Shown in pieces: positions 22,527 through 33,525 of a stretch of DNA of 64,000 nucleotides (the first letter of the stretch is position 1; each line of letters opens with the position of its first letter). This DNA comes from Primula veris (taxonomy: Eukaryota > Streptophyta > Magnoliopsida > Ericales > Primulaceae), in contig OY821746.1 of assembly GCA_963682055.1 (NCBI GenBank), positions 19,085,992-19,149,991 of the forward strand, written 5' to 3'. The notes under the pieces are model-generated. The model was not told the DNA's origin and did not search any database. It saw only the letters and a list, made by a program, of their open reading frames with translations. The position numbers and the translations under genes are program-made.

Positions 22527-24491
22527 ATGAATTACAACTATGGTTATGACAACAACCAATGGAATAACAACAATGCGAATTCATCCAGTGGCTCAAACGA
22601 TGAGCTAACTGATTATTCAGAGCACTTTGAAGTTGATGAATTGACTTGGGAAACAAGGGATGAAATGCTTGCTGATCTTGCTGATGTGGCTGGAAATTGG
22701 GGTTTCATTCTTACGATTCGTAGGTCTGGAGGGGGTGATGGGAGCAGAACACCGTATGTTGATATTGTGTGTGATAAATCGGGGGTTTACGAAAAAAAGA
22801 AACCATTTTCCGTAAATTCAGGTACAAAGAAAAAAGATTGTCCATTTTTCATTAAAGGTTACGTAGTTAATGGTGAATGGATGTGTCACGTAGAAAATGG
22901 ACAACATAACCACCCACCTCCAACTTACCTCCAAGGGCAAGCACGACGTGCTCGTTTAACCCAAGATGAAAAAGAAATTGTTAAAACTTTAAGGCAAAGT
23001 AGTTTTAAAGTTGGTGCAATATTAGAGGCCATAAAAAATCGAAATCCTGACAATGTATCAAACACTAAAACGATACATAATTTTTTGGCTGGACTGAAAT
23101 TTAAAGAACGAGATGGTAGAAACCCGATACAGGAACTGTTTAATTTGTTGGATAGCCATCGCTACACATTCTACTATAATATGAACCCATCAACCCATTG
23201 CCTTGAGAACTTGTTTTTTGCACACCTCGATTCTATAAGGATGTTCAAACCTTTTCCTGATGTCTTGTTAATGGATTGTACATATAGAACAAACCGTTTT
23301 AATATGTCATTTCTAGAAGTCGTTGGAATGACATCAACGAACCAAACATATTGTTTAGATTTTGTTTTCATGAGTGACGAGACAAAGGAAAGTTATATAT
23401 GGGCATTGGAAAATTTTAAAGTTACATTGGAGGGGTGTATACTAACCGACAGGGAAATGGCCTTATCAAATGCTTTATCCGTTGTTTTTCCCGATTCTCA
23501 TCATATTTTGTGCACTTTTTATATTGCAAAAAATGTTTTGAAAAACTACCGTAAAAAGATCCCTGAGGAGGAGTGGCAAACGTTTTTAGATGATTGGGGT
23601 TTATTGGTTGATTCTGAGTCGATAGAGGAGTACAATCATAACCGAACTTATTTCAATTCCTCTTACAAATCGTACCCTGCTGTGATTAAGTATGTAGACA
23701 AGCTTTTAAATGATTATGCTGAAAAGTTTGTTGCATGCTATACCAACCATACAACACATTTAGGTAACAAAACTAGCAATCGAGCCGAACAACAACATGC
23801 TAAGCTGAAAAGATCCCTTTCCACAAATACTGGCACGCTTGAAACTGTTTGGGTAGAGGTGAATAGAATTCTAGAAAAACAGTTTGAGGATATTAAGATG
23901 AAGTTGGATAAATGCAAGTCTTATTTTCCACATTCTGAACGAACACCTCTATTTATAAATCTTAGGTTGTATATCACACACTATGCATTTGATTTATTAT
24001 TTCAAGAACACAAAAAATGTAGTGGCCAGGCTGATGAGAATTGTTCTTGCGGTTTCAAATTGTCTCATGGTTTACCTTGTCATCATATTATGAGTGAACA
24101 TATTTTATTCGGGAAGCCTCTTTCTCTAGAATATATTCATCCATTATGGAAAAAATTAGACGTAATTGATGATAATGGAAACACCGATGATTATGGGGTA
24201 GAGGGTGATCTAGAAGAGTTTAAAAATGTTTATGCTAGCAAAACTAATGTTGAAAAATGGTGTATGAAAACACAACTCCGAGAGATAACCGTACCATCCA
24301 GAACATCCATCAGTGACCCCGAAGTGAGAGTAAATAGGGGGAGACCTAGAAAAGGAGACAAATCTAGTAAGAGAGATAAGTCGGGATGGGAGTATGTGGA
24401 GGAACAGAGTGCTGGTGCTAGTAGGGACAAGGGCAAAGGTAAGGCGGATGAAACACCGGAGGTAAGGGTAAACCCAAGTAGGAGGCCGTGA
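22527..24491 (+). CDS. Mutator-like transposase (FAR1 DNA-binding, MULE DDE, SWIM)
   Basis: 654 residues, one exon. It moves the element by cutting at the inverted ends. The N-terminus is N/S-rich. A FAR1-type zinc-binding region follows (about 55-135) with C82, C105, H127 and H129 (QHNHPPP). The MULE core has LLMDCTYRTNRF (D250), ILTDREMALSNA (D308) and NRAEQQHAKLK (E421), the expected DDE set. A SWIM finger CxC-x9-CxH uses C506, C508, C518 and H520. The tail is basic (GRPRKGDKSSKRDKSG), a likely nuclear signal. The start MNYNYGYDNN is the first ATG after the 178-bp repeats. The frame is undamaged. It ends at TGA 24489-24491, and the same frame stays open into the OTU-like region. Confidence 0.93.
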   Translation: MNYNYGYDNNQWNNNNANSSSGSNDELTDYSEHFEVDELTWETRDEMLADLADVAGNWGFILTIRRSGGGDGSRTPYVDIVCDKSGVYEKKKPFSVNSGTKKKDCPFFIKGYVVNGEWMCHVENGQHNHPPPTYLQGQARRARLTQDEKEIVKTLRQSSFKVGAILEAIKNRNPDNVSNTKTIHNFLAGLKFKERDGRNPIQELFNLLDSHRYTFYYNMNPSTHCLENLFFAHLDSIRMFKPFPDVLLMDCTYRTNRFNMSFLEVVGMTSTNQTYCLDFVFMSDETKESYIWALENFKVTLEGCILTDREMALSNALSVVFPDSHHILCTFYIAKNVLKNYRKKIPEEEWQTFLDDWGLLVDSESIEEYNHNRTYFNSSYKSYPAVIKYVDKLLNDYAEKFVACYTNHTTHLGNKTSNRAEQQHAKLKRSLSTNTGTLETVWVEVNRILEKQFEDIKMKLDKCKSYFPHSERTPLFINLRLYITHYAFDLLFQEHKKCSGQADENCSCGFKLSHGLPCHHIMSEHILFGKPLSLEYIHPLWKKLDVIDDNGNTDDYGVEGDLEEFKNVYASKTNVEKWCMKTQLREITVPSRTSISDPEVRVNRGRPRKGDKSSKRDKSGWEYVEEQSAGASRDKGKGKADETPEVRVNPSRRP

Positions 24492-25211
24492 AACCAGAAC
24501 CCTAAACCCACCCCCAATAGGCCAACCTTCCTGTACAGTGATCAAATATGGGTCATGTTACATAGTTACATCGAAACGGTTTATGATGTGCGTGGGGATG
24601 GTAACGGTGGGTTCCGGGTACTTGCAAATGCGATGGGTAAACAGCATGGGGAAGATGATTGGTATGCGGTAAGATGTGAGTTGTTTCAAGAGCTGCAGCA
24701 AATGAAAGGTGTTTATTATGAGCTGTTTGAGAATCTTGGCTTTGAAGCTTACCGGTATGATTATATTTTATCAAGTTTAAATTTTTATCATGCTACAAAT
24801 CCCGCACCTTCTGACAAATGGATGAGATTTCTGTCTTATGGGTTTTTAATTTCTTCTCATTACAATATTCCAATTGTATTGTTGTCCTTATGGCAAAATA
24901 ATGATGGAGGGGTAAACGTGTGGAACAGTACTTTTTTACCTCTTTATACTGGTCCGCCTCGGGGAACGACATATTACATCCCGACTGTAATGGTGTTCGT
25001 CAATAGTTGTCACTATGCTCAGGTTATTCCTAAAGAAGAAGGGATCTTCCCAATGCCAGGAATTATAGCACGGTGGGAACAAACACGCACTGATGCATCT
25101 GCGCCATGGAAGGAACTTTTTCGACCAAATTTCAAGTTATATATGGCGCTGGAAAAGCAATCGGGAAAGCAAAAAGCAAATGAAGAAGAAGCTATAGACT
25201 TAAGTCCATAA
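24492..25211 (+). CDS. OTU-like cysteine protease domain, same frame as the transposase, catalytic Cys replaced
   Basis: After the transposase TGA the frame stays open for 239 codons to TAA/TAG at 25209-25211. The first ATG is at 24555 (218 residues if initiated there). The domain shows YDVRGDGNGGFRVLANAMG, the OTU box usually DGNCxFR, with Gly (codon 24606-24608) in place of the nucleophilic Cys, then NSCHYAQVI holding the expected His. OTU domains cleave ubiquitin-type conjugates, and fused or adjacent OTU domains are known in plant MULEs. This one should be catalytically dead. It may be a readthrough extension of the transposase, a separate product, or a decayed fusion. Confidence 0.8.
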   Translation, partial: NQNPKPTPNRPTFLYSDQIWVMLHSYIETVYDVRGDGNGGFRVLANAMGKQHGEDDWYAVRCELFQELQQMKGVYYELFENLGFEAYRYDYILSSLNFYHATNPAPSDKWMRFLSYGFLISSHYNIPIVLLSLWQNNDGGVNVWNSTFLPLYTGPPRGTTYYIPTVMVFVNSCHYAQVIPKEEGIFPMPGIIARWEQTRTDASAPWKELFRPNFKLYMALEKQSGKQKANEEEAIDLSP

Positions 25212-25856
25212 TCAGTTTTTTATTTTTTATTTTATGTAAATTACTATTTTTTCAATTTGTTGTAAATTTATATGATGTAAACAAATTTTTAATAAGTTTG
25301 TTTTATGAAATTTAGTTCATGTTTGCATATTGAGTTAATTTCTTTTATAAAATTTATATAATTTATGATTGTTTCATTCAAGAAAATTGTCGATTGACAC
25401 CAAATTGACGACTTAGTTAATGTTTCATATTGCGTTATACAACTGTTAAAAACAAACCAAATGTACTTCACAAAAATTGACGATTTAGTTAATGATTCAA
25501 TAAATATCAACTTATACACTTGACAAAAATATAACATGAACCAAAAATATAAAATTTATCAAATCAACTTTTTTTGTGTAAATTTGTGTAAATTTTGTGT
25601 TTATTTTGAGAGATTGTTAGAATATTGGTAATTTATTTTATGTATAATTTTAAAAATAAGGCATTTAGCTTTTTTATTAAAAAAATCATGTTTAATTTGA
25701 AAAAAATATTCAGTATTTTAATTTTAATTATTAGAATTTTAATTTTAATTTTTAATTATTAGATTTTTAATTTTAATTATTAAAAAAATCATATTTAAAC
25801 TTCAAAAATTCTGAAAAACACACAGACCGTAGATTTAATCTACGGTTTACAGTGAA
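25212..25856. other. Non-coding right arm of the MULE
   Basis: AT-rich, with runs of TTTAATTTTAATTATTAG-type words near 25690-25790. No gene. Confidence 0.6.
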
Positions 25857-26010
25857 ACACTGTAAATCGTAGATTTAATCTACGGTCTACAGCTTTTAAC
25901 TGTAAACCATAGATTAAATCTACGGTTTACAGTGAAACACTGTAGACCGTAGATTTAATCTATGGTCATTGCGTTTTTTCAGACTTTTTGAAGTTTAAAA
26001 AATCATCCTC
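25857..26010 (-). repeat. Right terminal inverted repeat of the MULE
   Basis: Inverted match to 17548-17702. One further CCGTAGATTTAATCTACGG palindrome precedes it (25820-25850), so the right end has one more module than the left. Confidence 0.9.
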
Positions 26011-26019
26011 TTTTGAATA

Positions 26020-26300
26020 AAGTTTAATTTGAAGTTTTAACCGCGTGCCATTGGTTTTTATTTTTCAGTATTTGATTTCGTGTAGAAGCAAAGTTGATAT
26101 GAAATTAAAATTAGCAGCCGTTTCCGAAGGAGTGTGCAAAGTTGGAGATTGATTTTTGACACGTACACTAAAACCTCTATAAATTAATAATATCCGTACG
26201 ATACCGTAAAAATTTATTAATTTAAAAATATATTAATTAATCGATAAATTAATAATTATTATTTTAAAAAGGTTTTAATTGATTGAACTATTCAACAAAT
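26020..26300. other. Intergenic, AT-rich repeat
   Basis: 26170-26275 has ACCTCTATAAATTAATAAT and related ATTAATTAAT words, a dispersed plant repeat type. No gene. Confidence 0.4.
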
Positions 26301-26304
26301 GACA

Positions 26305-27695
26305 ATTGTAGACATAAAAAAATTTGCATATACAATCTTCAATTTCAACTAAAAAAATTCAAAAATAAAAAAACAAGTCAAAATAAAGAAATCGATAAAA
26401 ATTCATAAAAATCTAAAAATGGTACATACACAATCGTGAAAAGGTGCATACACAATATAAAAAGCGTGTTTACACAATCTCCAACCTTCACTCAAAAAAT
26501 TCAAAAAAAAAAAACAAGTAAAAAAAATCGATAAAAGTGCATACACAATCCAAAAATATATGCATACACAATTAAAAATATGCAGATACACAATCGCGAA
26601 AAATATGCATACAGAATCCAAAAAAATTGTATACACAATTAAAAAAAGACGCATACACAATCGTGAAAAATTTTCATACACAATTTAAAAATTATGCATA
26701 AACAACTATGAAAAAGATACATACATAATACAAAAAAATACATACACATCCAGAAAAATACATACACAATGCGGAAAAAGTGCATGCATAATCCGAAAAA
26801 GTGCATTCACATTTAGAAAAATGCATAAACAATGCATTCACAATACAAAAGATGCATATACATTCAGAAAAGTGTATAAAAAATGCAAAAAATTGCATAA
26901 ACAATACAAAAAATGCATAAACAATGCAAAAATGTGTATACATAATAAAAAAGATGCATAGATAATCGTAAAACTGTCCATAAATAATCCAAAAATGTTC
27001 ATACACAATGGCGAAAAGATAAATACACAATACAAAAAAATTGCATACACAATCTCCAACCTCCACTAAAAAAAAACTAAAAAAAACTAAGTCAAAATAA
27101 AGAAATCGAGAAAAATACATACATATTCCAAAAAAACATACATACACAATCGTGAAAAGTTACATATACAATCCAAAAAATTTGTATACACAATCTCCAC
27201 CTTCACTCAAAAATTCAAAAAAGAAAAATTCAAAAAAATCAAAAACAAGTAAAAAAAATTGCATACACAATCAATAAAGTAAATAAACAATCTAGAAAGT
27301 GCATACACATTCTATAAAAGTGTTTACACAATCAAGAAAAATGTATAGTATCCAAAAAAAGTGCATACATAATCCGAAATGCATACACAATCGAGCGAGT
27401 AAAGAGCATACACAGTCGAGAAAAGCGCATACACAATAATACACAATCCATAAAAGAGCATACACAATGCAAAAAGTGCATATACAATCCCGAAAAATGC
27501 ATAAACAATATGAAAAAGTGTAAAAACATCCACAAAATTGCAAACACATTACAGAATAGTGAATACACAATGCGAAAAGTGCATACGCAGTTCAAAAAAT
27601 TGTATGCACATCCACGAAAATGTATAAACAATCCTAAAAAATGCATACACATTCACGAAAGTGTACACACATTACAGAATAGTGCATATACAATG
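26305..27695 (+). repeat. Degenerate minisatellite, GCATACACAATC units
   Basis: About 1.4 kb of units of roughly 20-30 bases with the consensus TGCATACACAATCC plus an A-rich spacer, seen dozens of times. A longer module (AATCTCCAACCTTCACT, A-rich, ACAAGT, AAATCGA) recurs near 26340, 26478, 27050 and 27188, so there is a higher-order structure. The A-rich left flank (26345-26400) is roughly inverted in the T-rich right flank (27700-27805), like a foldback element. Long minus-strand frames here are repeat artefacts. Confidence 0.8.
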
Positions 27696-29257
27696 TTTTG
27701 AATTTATTTAATTTGATTTGATTTTTTTGATTTTTTTTTTGTTTTGTAATTTTTTTATGAGATTTTTGAATTATTTATGAATTTTTGATTTTTTTTAGTT
27801 GGGGTTTGCGGTGGTTCGTCGGAGCCCCGACGATCTTACCGGAGCTCTGATGGACCACCACCGTTGCCATCACCCCATAGGCAAGTGGTGGATCATAGTA
27901 TATATATAAAATTTAGTTGAGGAAAGAGAAAGTTAAAATGTAGTGTTGGTGATTTTTAGAGAGAGAAAATGTGATTTAAATGGAATGAGAAGTTTGGGAG
28001 TGTGTTTTTTGAAATAAGCTTTGAAAAGTAGTATTTTTTTGGCATTTTCTTTTTTATAAATAAAAGTTTTTGTATAATTTAATAGTCATATTATAAAAAA
28101 ATTTAAAATAATAAATTCGTATTTATAGTCAATTTTTTTATATCGTATGAAATTTTTACATCAAATCTCTAGTTTTTTTTGGGTTTTTCATACCGTTTAT
28201 TGTTATTGTATTATAACTAAAATAACTTTTTCACATGGATAAGTAAATGCTTTTCCAACGTTTAGTAATTCACATGCATTCCTGAGTGCCTATGCTAATT
28301 AACGTTTACCTATTGTGCGGCTGCGCTTTGGTTTGTTTTTGCTTGTTTCTTGAGGCGTCATATGGCTCTGCTTATTCGTCATAGCAGTTCGCTTACTACC
28401 TTTGATGTAAATGGAGGGTTAGGACTTAAGACATGTTCTAGTTCTTGGGTAATTTATATCAATTGAATTCTCCAAAGAAACACTAGTTGTATTGAAAAAG
28501 CCAATCACTTAAAAGTAGAATATATCAATTTATAATTTCGATCTGAGTACTCAAACTCGATAAAAAGAAAAGTAAGTAGTTAGGCTTTGACAACATCTTT
28601 TTCTTAATCAGAATTTGGAATACATAGATCACAGGCTCGCTTCATGAGTCCGGATCCTTTACTCCTAAATATGCCCCCCTTTCTATGCTCCCTTATCTCA
28701 TTAGCCAAAATTATATTCTATTATTAAAATTATATATGATTTATTTATGAGCCAACATGTTACAACAGTTATTATAAAATAAACTCATACGTTATTTCAT
28801 TATTTTTTTTAGAGTTGGTATAAGTACTAGTATGGTTAATGAAACTTGTTAAGAGTATGTCTAAAAAATCTATAAATATATGTTCAAGGTCGTAAGAATT
28901 CAAAATTCTAGTGAAACTAAACAAGGGGGAAATCCAGACTTTAGTTTTATAGAAGCTTTCAGTTTCTCAACATGGCCAGCTACATTTAACTACTTATTCT
29001 CATATACTTTCTGTTCTCTCTTTATAAAAATTACAAACGAAGGAGCCATTTCTTTAGGGCCTTCCATTCCAAAGGAAGTCTTTCTTTTGTCATTTTTTTC
29101 TTGCCATTTGTGAGCATATTTAGAGAAGAAAAAAACACATTTGGTCAATTATTGAATTTAGCTTCAACTTTGTCTTTGCACAAATTTCAGATCGAAAGAT
29201 AAGAAAACGAAAACAGAAATCAAGACACAATTACTTAAGATTTTAATTAAAAAAAAG
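27696..29257. other. Intergenic
   Basis: A short GC-rich island at 27805-27890 (TCGGAGCCCCGACGATC) follows the minisatellite. The rest is AT-rich. A 77-codon frame at 28880-29113 shows no recognisable domain. The 3' flank of the minus-strand membrane-protein gene begins at 29257. Confidence 0.4.
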
Positions 29258-30313
29258 TTACACTATTGAAGAAGTCGGACTGTATTGCCCATATTGTCCA
29301 GAACTGTATTGTTCTTCATTAGCCGAAACATACTTAGCGGAATCAATTGGCCCGTAAGAGCAAAGCTGATTGTCCGCAGCTTCATCCTTCTTACTTTCTT
29401 GGTAGAACACGGTGTACATCACCGTCGTGAACAATTTTAGCAAGCAAATGAAAAATATTCTCGGTATCACAACAATCAATGGCTTTTCAATGGCAAGATC
29501 AACCTTTCTCGTCACGATTAAGGATACAACATATATCACGCCACAACCAATCATATAATTAAGCATCAGAGCACAACCCTGTATCTTTTTCCCTTTCATC
29601 AATTTTTCAGCTCTACTTATAGCCTTATATCCGGATATTTCTTCCAATACCGAGATGACTAAACTTAATATCCAAATAGCACTCATATATAGGTAAAAAA
29701 TAAGTACTAACAGTAGAATCATTATGACCATAGAAAGTAAGTAATGCCCTTTTGAGAAATTTGCAATGATCCCAACAAAGACTGCTATAATAAAAACGAA
29801 AGATATCGAGATTAGGAATGTGCAAATGAAAGTGATTACTACCCTTTTCCACTTACTTCCATTCATCATTGAAACTAGTTCTTTCGTGTTTATTTTCTTC
29901 CCAGAGTAAACTTCTGAAGCAAATAAAACTGTAGCCATTAAAAAGAAGAGGCCAATAACAATGGAGCAGAGCCATTTTACCAATTCTAAAACAAATACAT
30001 GACGTAGATCTTTAACTATATCATGAGTTATACCTTCAGTCTTCATTTTTTCGACAATATCTTGTGCCAACGGTACTAAATCATAACTAACACCATATGA
30101 TAATAAAGAGTAAGCGAGAAATGTTATGACCAATATTGGAAAAACGATGTTTCCATTTTGATTTATGATCTTTTGTGCTTCAGAAGAAAATGGTGCAATG
30201 GGTAAGCAAGATTTTTCATTGCCTATTTGCCGTGAACGAATCTCACAATCACCTCTATAGTTATTGGATATGGTTATCCTCGTTTGAGGAGATGAGAGTC
30301 TAAACTCGAACAT
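29258..30313 (-). CDS. Six-pass plant membrane protein, function unknown
   Basis: 351 residues, single exon. Hydrophobic segments lie at about 53-78, 107-135, 155-185, 190-223, 245-266 and 278-304. A cytosolic-looking motif SGYKAISRAEKLMKGKKIQG lies before the fifth segment. The N-terminus (1-50) is hydrophilic and the C-terminus (305-351) is Q/S/Y-rich. The same topology and the G-x2-A-x3-A-x2-L-x-KG-x-K-x-QG motif appear in the gene at 60695-61627, so the two are paralogues. Related plant proteins are widespread and named only as transmembrane or PABP-binding-like proteins; I assign no activity. The frame looks intact. Confidence 0.75.
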   Translation of the reverse strand: MFEFRLSSPQTRITISNNYRGDCEIRSRQIGNEKSCLPIAPFSSEAQKIINQNGNIVFPILVITFLAYSLLSYGVSYDLVPLAQDIVEKMKTEGITHDIVKDLRHVFVLELVKWLCSIVIGLFFLMATVLFASEVYSGKKINTKELVSMMNGSKWKRVVITFICTFLISISFVFIIAVFVGIIANFSKGHYLLSMVIMILLLVLIFYLYMSAIWILSLVISVLEEISGYKAISRAEKLMKGKKIQGCALMLNYMIGCGVIYVVSLIVTRKVDLAIEKPLIVVIPRIFFICLLKLFTTVMYTVFYQESKKDEAADNQLCSYGPIDSAKYVSANEEQYSSGQYGQYSPTSSIV

Positions 30314-31052
30314 GTTAACTTATTTTCTGTTTAATTATTTACCAACAGATTAGGCTTTTAAAGTAGTTCATTTGGACAGTTTTGTTTGTACTTAAGGATA
30401 TTTCCAAATGAGCAATGGTGAGTTTCGTTTATTCTTAAGCTGGTGAATATTACAATGATGGAATAAAATAATTAGTCTCTTTCAATTATTGTAAAAATAA
30501 TAATTAGTCTCTTGCATTATTGTTAAACATGCGATGGGGATATATTTATAACATTTAATCATTGTAAAAATTGTTTGATCTATATAGGCACTTTTTTTTC
30601 CAGCCTAATGAAATCGAACCGATGAAAAAGGGTTATTATGAGAATTTAAGCCTCCCCTTCTTATTCTCTGGTATTTGTTTTCTTACTTTCATACATGTTA
30701 AGCTTTTAAACTGGCCTTATCTCTTTATTTTTTTCTGTGCTTTTGTTGTTTCTAAAAGAATCAAAAACGACAAGCTTCTAATTTCAAAAGTTGGTCAAGA
30801 TATAATAGTCTCTTTTCGTTTTCATAAACCTGATAATATGTGTATGAACTATGAACTATAGGTATATTTATTCACAACTTCTCAATGTGAATTATTACAA
30901 TTGACAATTTTCGTAAGGTCTAACTAACTATTTGCCCGAAAACGTTCATTGATATGAAATCGAAGTATAGAGGTAGTTAGATGATGACGTGCCAACACCC
31001 CTTCAAATTTTAATAATCTAATTCAAACATGTATGAAGTTGTACAATAGGAT
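30314..31052. other. Intergenic
   Basis: 5' flank of the membrane-protein gene, with a short direct repeat AATAATTAGTCTCTTT/AATAATTAGTCTCTTG at 30467-30514. A 96-codon frame at 30571-30861 has no recognisable domain. Confidence 0.4.
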
Positions 31053-31697
31053 TAGGGGTGGACACATATCGGATTGAATCGGATTTGTTTTAATCTTAAC
31101 CCAACCCATAAAATAAATGACGGAGCGGATTGATAAAATTTAAATCTCAACAAAAACCAATCCAACCCGCAAAATAAATTGCGAGTTGGGGCTGGTTCGG
31201 TTTACATTGATTCTTAAATTTTTATTTTGGTCCTTTATTTTTCATAGTTTGCATAATCAACCCAAATTTTAAAATAAATTGATTATTTCAAACAGAAATA
31301 TAAATTAAACTCAATCAAAATACGTTTAGAATATTCACAAACAAGTAATAAAAGTAAAATATAACAATAATTAAAGGTTGCTATCTTAAAATACAAACAA
31401 TGTGTATATATATATATATATATATATATTGCGGGTTGAAATGGATTGGGACGGATTAACCCGCGGTTTGTGAACCTCAACCCTAACCCAACCCGCAAAA
31501 TATATAGCGGATTGGGACGGGACGGATTGATTTTTTTTTTACATTCAACCCATCTCAACCCTAACCCAACCCGTAAAATATATAGCGGATTGGAGCAGGA
31601 CGGATTGATTTTTTTTGGACATTCAACTCACCCTAACCCGCCCCAATCCATACGGGTTGGGTTACAGAACGGATTTACGAAACTTTTGCCCACTCTA
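31053..31697. mobile_element. Non-autonomous hAT-like element (645 bp)
   Basis: It starts TAGGGGTGGACAC and ends TTGCCCACTCTA, with decayed 8-bp flanks AATAGGAT and AATAGATT (6 of 8). The interior has repeated AACCCAACCCGCAAAATATA blocks and a (TA)n tract near 31407-31428. Non-coding. Confidence 0.65.
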
Positions 31698-32399
31698 AAT
31701 AGATTACATCAACCCTACTGGTATATATGTCAAAATTTCAAGCAAAGGCATGCACAGCCCCATATGAAGGAAAAAAAAAACCGGTATCATTTTAAAAAGA
31801 TTGTTAGGTTTTGCGCCATTAATATTTTTTTATTAATATAAGATACCACTTTAAATATTTTAATTGAAATTTAGTACCACTTTATAAAACAAACTCTAAT
31901 TGTTTTTTTCTCCGTCACTTTATTGAAACCTGACTTTCTATTTCTGCTCATCTCTCTGAATCTCACTCCCCCCCCCCCCTCTCTCTCTCTATATATATAT
32001 ATATCACTTTTCTCCGGCGACCCTCTCCCTTTCTGTCACGATCGCCAGCCCAACTCATTGCCGTCACTTTCACCGCAAGATTTGTCTCCTTTTTCTCACT
32101 CTTTCTACCACCATGTCTGACATCATCGGGGCCAGCAGTTCATGTTATCGTCCGCCGCTGTGGTGATGAGTTTGTCGCCTCTGGCCGTGGTCGCCACTGT
32201 GCTGGTGCTGAGGCGGTGGTGACTAGCCTATTTCTCGTCCCATGTATATATATTCTTCCCGGGACTATTTTTTTTGAATATGATAAGTTGTAAATTATTT
32301 TTAATGTTCTATACTAGTAATTTGATGGTTAAGAAAATTGTAAGTAAGTTACAATTTGATCTTACGGAAATTAAATTGAACACTATTTTTTGAACATTT
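31698..32399. other. Non-coding stretch with pyrimidine and GC-rich tracts
   Basis: A C-run at 31968-31979 is followed by (CT)n and (TA)n to 32003. A GC-richer segment (32010-32230) contains CCGCCGCTGTGGTGATG and GTGCTGGTGCTGAGGCGG; it may be a fragment of a captured gene, but no long frame is open. Confidence 0.35.
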
Positions 32400-33320
32400 T
32401 TGGAAAAAATATTATTAGATTGAATTTTTGATAAGCCTGTCAAAAAATTGGATTAGTCTTTCTATTAAATTGTCAAAAAATTGTATTAGTCTGTAAAAAA
32501 AAAAATGTACTAGTCTGTCCAGAAAAATTATATTAGTCTGTCAAAAAAATACATTAGTCTGTCGAAAAAAATTGTATTAGTCTGTCCAAAAAAATTGTAT
32601 TAGTCTGTTAAAAAAATTATATCAGTCTGTCAAAAAAATTACACTAGTCTTCTGTTAGACTGTCTATTAGTCTGTCAAACAAAAATTGTATTAATCTATC
32701 TCAAAAAAAATATATTATTCTATCAAGAAAATTGGGTTATTATAAAAAAATAAGTGTATAAACTTTAAAAATTGGATATAAACTAGAAAAATTGGGATAT
32801 GAACTTGTAAAAATATAACAGTATAAACTTGAAAATTTGGGTATGAACTTGAAAAATTGGTGTATAAACTTGAAAATTAATGGTATGAACTTGAAAATTA
32901 AAGGTATGAACTTGAAAAATAAGGAAATAAACCTTGAAAATTGGGGTATTAACTTTGAAAATAGATGTATGAATTTAATAAAATAAGGGTATGAACTTGA
33001 TAAAATAAAATAAGGGTTTGAACTTGAAAAATAATGACATAAACTTTAAAAATTGGGGTGTGAACTTTAAGTTTATACTCTTTCTCTTTCGAGTTCATAT
33101 CCCAAAGTCATATTTTTTTTTTTTAGTTTATAGTACTTGTTTTTCAAGTTTATACCCTCTTTTTTTTTTTTTTTTATAGTCTATAGCTCTATTAGTTTGT
33201 ATTAAAATAAATAGTCTGTCAAAAAAAATGTCTATTAGTCTGTCCAAAAAAACGTCTATTATTCTGTCCAATAAATAAATGTATGAATTTTTTTTAAAAT
33301 CAGTTTTTTATAAAAATTTA
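32400..33320 (+). repeat. Degenerate arrays: ATTAGTCTGTC and GTATGAACTTGAAAA units
   Basis: 32440-32700 repeats TTAGTCTGTCAAAAAAATT. 32740-33070 repeats GGTATGAACTTGAAAAAT. 33070-33170 carries the second unit in inverted form (TTTTCAAGTTTATAC), and 33215-33270 returns to the first unit. The first Copia element then interrupts the array. Its continuation lies at 40207-40300 and 42700-42960. Confidence 0.75.
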
Positions 33321-33325
33321 ATATG

Positions 33326-33525
33326 TGTTGTAATATTATTGGACTCTTGAGCTTTTACTGATTGGGCCTAAGTGGGCTTATAACCCTACCCCTCTATCTA
33401 TATAAAGAGGGCTAGGTGTCTTGTATTTTATTCATTCAGATATTCATTCATAATAAAGGCTATACCGTTCTCCCCTCTCTCTACTTCTGTCTCCCTATAT
33501 ACGTAGCTAATAGTGTATTACAACA
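33326..33525 (+). repeat. 5' LTR of Copia 1
   Basis: 200 bp, TGTTGTAA...TTACAACA. A TATA box lies in CTATCTATATAAAGAGG near 33393-33409. Confidence 0.92.

Larger units (their letters stand above)
17548..26010 (+). mobile_element. Complete Mutator-like element (MULE), 8463 bp
   Basis: Inverted ends of about 155 bp (17548-17702 and 25857-26010), both starting GAGGATGATTTTTTAAACTT, are flanked by a perfect 9-bp duplication TTTTGAATA (17539-17547, 26011-26019). The cargo, all on the plus strand, is a plant-mobile-domain gene with lesions (18818-21173), a FAR1/MULE/SWIM transposase (22527-24491), and an OTU-like domain in the same frame beyond one TGA (24492-25211). Intact ends, a perfect target duplication and an open transposase suggest a fairly recent insertion by a possibly still competent element. 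Confidence 0.93.

Noticed and set aside
26403..27652. Several minus-strand frames of 69-151 codons, Cys/Phe/Tyr-rich and membrane-like
   Set aside because: They are translations of the GCATACACAATC minisatellite; peptide repeats follow the DNA unit and no family is recognisable.
28880..29113. 77-codon frame upstream of the 29258 gene's 3' end
   Set aside because: No domain, no partner exons, and composition like surrounding intergenic DNA.
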